In this document: positions 23,727 to 25,968 of the stretch, one piece after another
Numbering within the stretch: the first letter of the stretch is position 1
Layout of the letters: every line of letters starts with the position of its first letter
Origin: Alphaproteobacteria bacterium
Lineage (GTDB): Bacteria; Pseudomonadota; Alphaproteobacteria; Sphingomonadales; Sphingomonadaceae
Assembly (NCBI GenBank): GCA_018830415.1
Contig: JAHJSJ010000190.1
Location: 1-25,968 of the forward strand
DNA: 25,968 nt
Direction of reading: 5' to 3'
Translations under genes and position numbers: made by a program
The notes under the pieces: generated by a model
Database searches by the model: none
Seen by the model: the letters and a program-made list of their open reading frames with translations, nothing else
What the model was told of the DNA's origin: nothing

Positions 23727-25106
23727 TCATTTGGTTTCGCTGAAAATCCTGTAGCCCCACGGCGCGAGGTCGATCGTCTCACCGCCCGCAAACGCCGCCG
23801 CTTCGCCGCTGAGTGCATCGACGTAGCGGCCATGATGGCGCGCGTGATCGAACGACACGGCCTGCGCACGCGGGGAAAGGTTGAACACCGCGAACACCCG
23901 CTCTCCCGCCTGCCCGCGGGTGAAGGCAAACACGTCGTTAGCCGCGTTGCTCGGCACCTCGACCATGCCTGCGCCGAACCGCCCATTGTGGAGCGCGGGC
24001 ATTTCAGTCTTGAGCGCGATCAGGCGACGAAACAGGCCATCATAACGCCCCGGCCGCCAAGTGATCGGGTCTTTCTCAAAGAAGGCCAGTTGGCGATCCA
24101 GATCGGCCTCCTGCCCATTGTAGATCAGCGGCAAGCCGATGCCCACAAACGACAGCGCAATCACGGCTTCGTAGGCCGGGCCGTAGATATCAGCCGCCAC
24201 CGCGTCCCACGAATTCTGATCGTGGTTATCGGTATAGGTCATGCGCATCGCGGCGTGCGGCCAGCTTTCGGCCTGTTCGGCGTAATAACTGCGGATCGCG
24301 CTCGCCCCGCTGCCGTCCTTGGCAAGGCGCTGCATCGCCTCTTTCCATTTCCACGCATAGGTCGCATCGAACGCGCGGGCGTGAAGATCGCGCTGTTCCC
24401 ATTCGGCCAGCATGAAGACCGGCTTGACCTTGTCGAGTTCAGCGCGCGCGGTCTCCCAGAAATCGAGCGGGACGTATCCGGCCACGTCGGCGCGGTAGCC
24501 ATCGATCCCGAATTCGCGCACCCAATAGACCAGGCTTTCAGTCATGTATTGGCGCAAGGCCGGTTGGCTGAAATCGAAATCGGCGACGTCCGACCAATCG
24601 GTGCCCACCGGCGACATCAACGCGCCTTCGGGGCTGCGGGTGTACCATTCGGGGTGTGTTTGGGTAAGCGGGTTGTCGAATGCCGAGTGGTTCGCGACCC
24701 AATCGAGGATCACCTTCATCCCCAGCCGGTGCGCTTCATCGACAAACGCGCGAAACTCCGCCTCGGTGCCCAGTTCGGGATTGACTGCGCGGTAATCGCG
24801 CACCGCATAGGGACTACCCAGCGTGCCCTTGCGGTGCAGTTCACCAATCGGGTGGATCGGCATCAGCCAGATGATGTCGACGCCCATATCGGCGAGGCGC
24901 GGCAGGTGTTTTTGCGCGGCGGCAAAGGTGCCCTCAGCGGTGAATTGGCGGGTGTTGAGTTGATACAGCACCGCATCGCGCGTCCAATCGGCGTTCTCGA
25001 TTGCGACCAGCGGCTGCGGGTTGTAGTCGGGCTGCGCCAGCGCGGGGGCGGCGGTGAACCCACCGGACATGAAGGCGGCAATCAGGCCGAATGCAAGGCG
25101 CATCAT
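23727..25106 (-). CDS. GH13 alpha-amylase family glycosidase
   Basis: An exported alpha-glucan hydrolase, 459 residues with a signal peptide (1-24, PALAQ). The GH13 conserved regions are present: DWVANHS (135-141), GYRADVAGY with nucleophile Asp207, FMLAEWE with acid Glu235, and YTDNHDQNSW with His295-Asp296. The C-terminal beta-domain runs from about 375 (DVFAFTRG; VFAVFNLSP). The ATG at 25106 overlaps the MFS stop as ATGA, and its own stop overlaps the upstream possible GH97 start at 23730. Longer readings to 25415 are the antisense frame of the transporter. It likely shortens starch-type glucans to feed GH97 and the transporter. Confidence 0.95.
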   Translation of the reverse strand: MMRLAFGLIAAFMSGGFTAAPALAQPDYNPQPLVAIENADWTRDAVLYQLNTRQFTAEGTFAAAQKHLPRLADMGVDIIWLMPIHPIGELHRKGTLGSPYAVRDYRAVNPELGTEAEFRAFVDEAHRLGMKVILDWVANHSAFDNPLTQTHPEWYTRSPEGALMSPVGTDWSDVADFDFSQPALRQYMTESLVYWVREFGIDGYRADVAGYVPLDFWETARAELDKVKPVFMLAEWEQRDLHARAFDATYAWKWKEAMQRLAKDGSGASAIRSYYAEQAESWPHAAMRMTYTDNHDQNSWDAVAADIYGPAYEAVIALSFVGIGLPLIYNGQEADLDRQLAFFEKDPITWRPGRYDGLFRRLIALKTEMPALHNGRFGAGMVEVPSNAANDVFAFTRGQAGERVFAVFNLSPRAQAVSFDHARHHGRYVDALSGEAAAFAGGETIDLAPWGYRIFSETK

Positions 25107-25968
25107 GCTGCCTCCACCACCGCCGCCGGTTGGGGCGCGGCCCCTTCGCCATCGGTCACAAACAACGTCGCAATCGCCGCCAGCACAAAACTGACCGCCG
25201 CGATCACCATCGCGTAGATCGGCTCCCCGCCGAACAGGTTGGTGACAAGGAAGCCCAGCACCGTCGCCGCGAGCAGTTGCGGCACCACGATGAAGATGTT
25301 GAACACCCCCATGTAAATGCCCATTTTCTCCGCCGGAACGCAGCCCGCCAGGATCGCATAGGGCAGCGACACGATCGACGCCCAGGCAATCCCCACCCCA
25401 ATCATCGCCACCCAAAGCAGCGCCGGATCGCGGATCAGCAGCATCGCGGCAAAGCCCGCCGCGCCCAACAGCAGATTGATCGCGTGCAGCCGTCGCCGGT
25501 CAATCCGCGCAGCGATCCAGATAAAGCCCAGCGCGGCGGCCGCCGCCAGCCCGTTGCGCACCGATCCCAGCAGGCTCCACCAATCGGCGGCATCCTGGTA
25601 GCCGCGCGTCGCGGGATCGGGCGCGGCAAAGTGATATTCGGCGACTGCGGGGGTGCCGTAAATCCACATCGCAAACATCGCGAACCAGCTAAAAAACTGC
25701 ACCACGGCGAGTTGCTGCATGGTCTTGGGCATGGCGAAGAGATCACTCACCACTTCCATGAAGCCGCTGTTATTGCGCCTGCCCGAACGCAGCACGCTGG
25801 CGACCAGTTGCACCGCGCCGAACCCGGCGATCAGCGCAGCGAGCACATAAAGCTCCTGCGCGATATCGATCCCGCCCAGAAACGCCGGGCGCGCGCCGCT
25901 GCGGGCCAGCGCGACAATCCCAGCCACCCCCCCCCCGGCGATGATCCAGATGATCGCGCCCTTGCGGA
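25103..25968 (-). CDS. MFS sugar (maltodextrin-type) transporter, 5' end outside the window
   Basis: The C-terminal 288 residues of a polytopic transporter with about eight hydrophobic segments in view (for example IIWIIAGGGVAGIVAL, YVLAALIAGFGAVQLV, LAVVQFFSWFAMFAMWIYG, GLAAAAALGFIWIAARIDRR, LLWVAMIGVGIAWASIVSLPYAIL and MGIYMGVFNIFIVVPQLLAATVLGFLV). AWASIVSLPYAIL and MGVFNIFIVVPQ are typical of the SLC45/GPH-like sugar:H+ symporters that sit with amylolytic genes in Caulobacter and sphingomonads. It is the first visible gene of the operon and overlaps the amylase gene by ATGA. A run of ten C (25927-25936) lies in the coding part. Confidence 0.88.
   Translation of the reverse strand, partial: RKGAIIWIIAGGGVAGIVALARSGARPAFLGGIDIAQELYVLAALIAGFGAVQLVASVLRSGRRNNSGFMEVVSDLFAMPKTMQQLAVVQFFSWFAMFAMWIYGTPAVAEYHFAAPDPATRGYQDAADWWSLLGSVRNGLAAAAALGFIWIAARIDRRRLHAINLLLGAAGFAAMLLIRDPALLWVAMIGVGIAWASIVSLPYAILAGCVPAEKMGIYMGVFNIFIVVPQLLAATVLGFLVTNLFGGEPIYAMVIAAVSFVLAAIATLFVTDGEGAAPQPAAVVEAA

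Noticed and set aside
22603..25217. Plus-strand open frames of 341 and 530 codons opposite the GH97 and GH13 genes
   Set aside because: They are antisense to genes with intact catalytic motifs, and their composition is that of reverse readings of GC-rich coding DNA.
25107..25415. N-terminal extension of the GH13 protein
   Set aside because: Gly/Arg-rich out-of-frame reading of the transporter; the ATG at 25106 begins a normal signal peptide.

Overview
The window is a GC-rich, densely coded alphaproteobacterial segment. The VirB-type operon, a very large TonB-dependent receptor, a SusB-like GH97 enzyme beside a GH13 amylase and an MFS sugar transporter, and a sphingomonad-type Ppk N-terminus together suggest Sphingomonadales, probably the Erythrobacteraceae. 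That placement rests on family knowledge, not on a database search. I see no rRNA, tRNA, CRISPR array, transposase or integrase.

Layout. 1-829 (minus): 5' part of ppk1, broken near position 195 by a frameshift plus an apparent in-frame loss. 989-8871 (minus): a VirB1-2-3-4-6-9-10-11 operon with mostly ATGA start/stop overlaps; virB5, virB7, virB8 and virD4 are absent from it. A perfect 16-bp parS-type palindrome lies inside virB6. 9039-9449 (minus): small exported TPR protein. 9788-14206 (plus): a parallel-beta-helix-like lipoprotein and a TonB-dependent receptor. 14337-15011 (minus): a PhoB-like response regulator whose receiver has lost conserved switch residues. 15102-15245 (minus): a 3' SDR remnant. 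15301-16784 (plus): an AT-richer two-gene cassette, an ICMT-like membrane methyltransferase and a sterol-desaturase-family hydroxylase. 16797-17612 (minus): ferredoxin-NADP reductase. 17741-21591: Fe(III) ABC importer with the permease divergent from the ATPase and binding protein. 21640-25968 (minus): MFS transporter (5' end outside), GH13 amylase and GH97 alpha-glucosidase as one overlapping operon.

The most interesting pattern is regulatory. Direct repeats of a CTGTCAY-like heptamer spaced 11 bp (the PhoB box signature) occur upstream of the virB operon (near-perfect, CTGTCAC-CTGA-CTGTCAT), several times upstream of the lipoprotein/receptor pair, upstream of the PhoB-like regulator, and upstream of ppk1 (opposite orientation). 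This suggests that 1-15 kb is a phosphate-responsive locus joining polyphosphate synthesis, an outer-membrane uptake pair, a regulator and a reduced VirB-like envelope machine. The right third looks like iron uptake (Fur-like site before fbpA) and maltodextrin use. All regulatory conclusions are inferences from sequence patterns.
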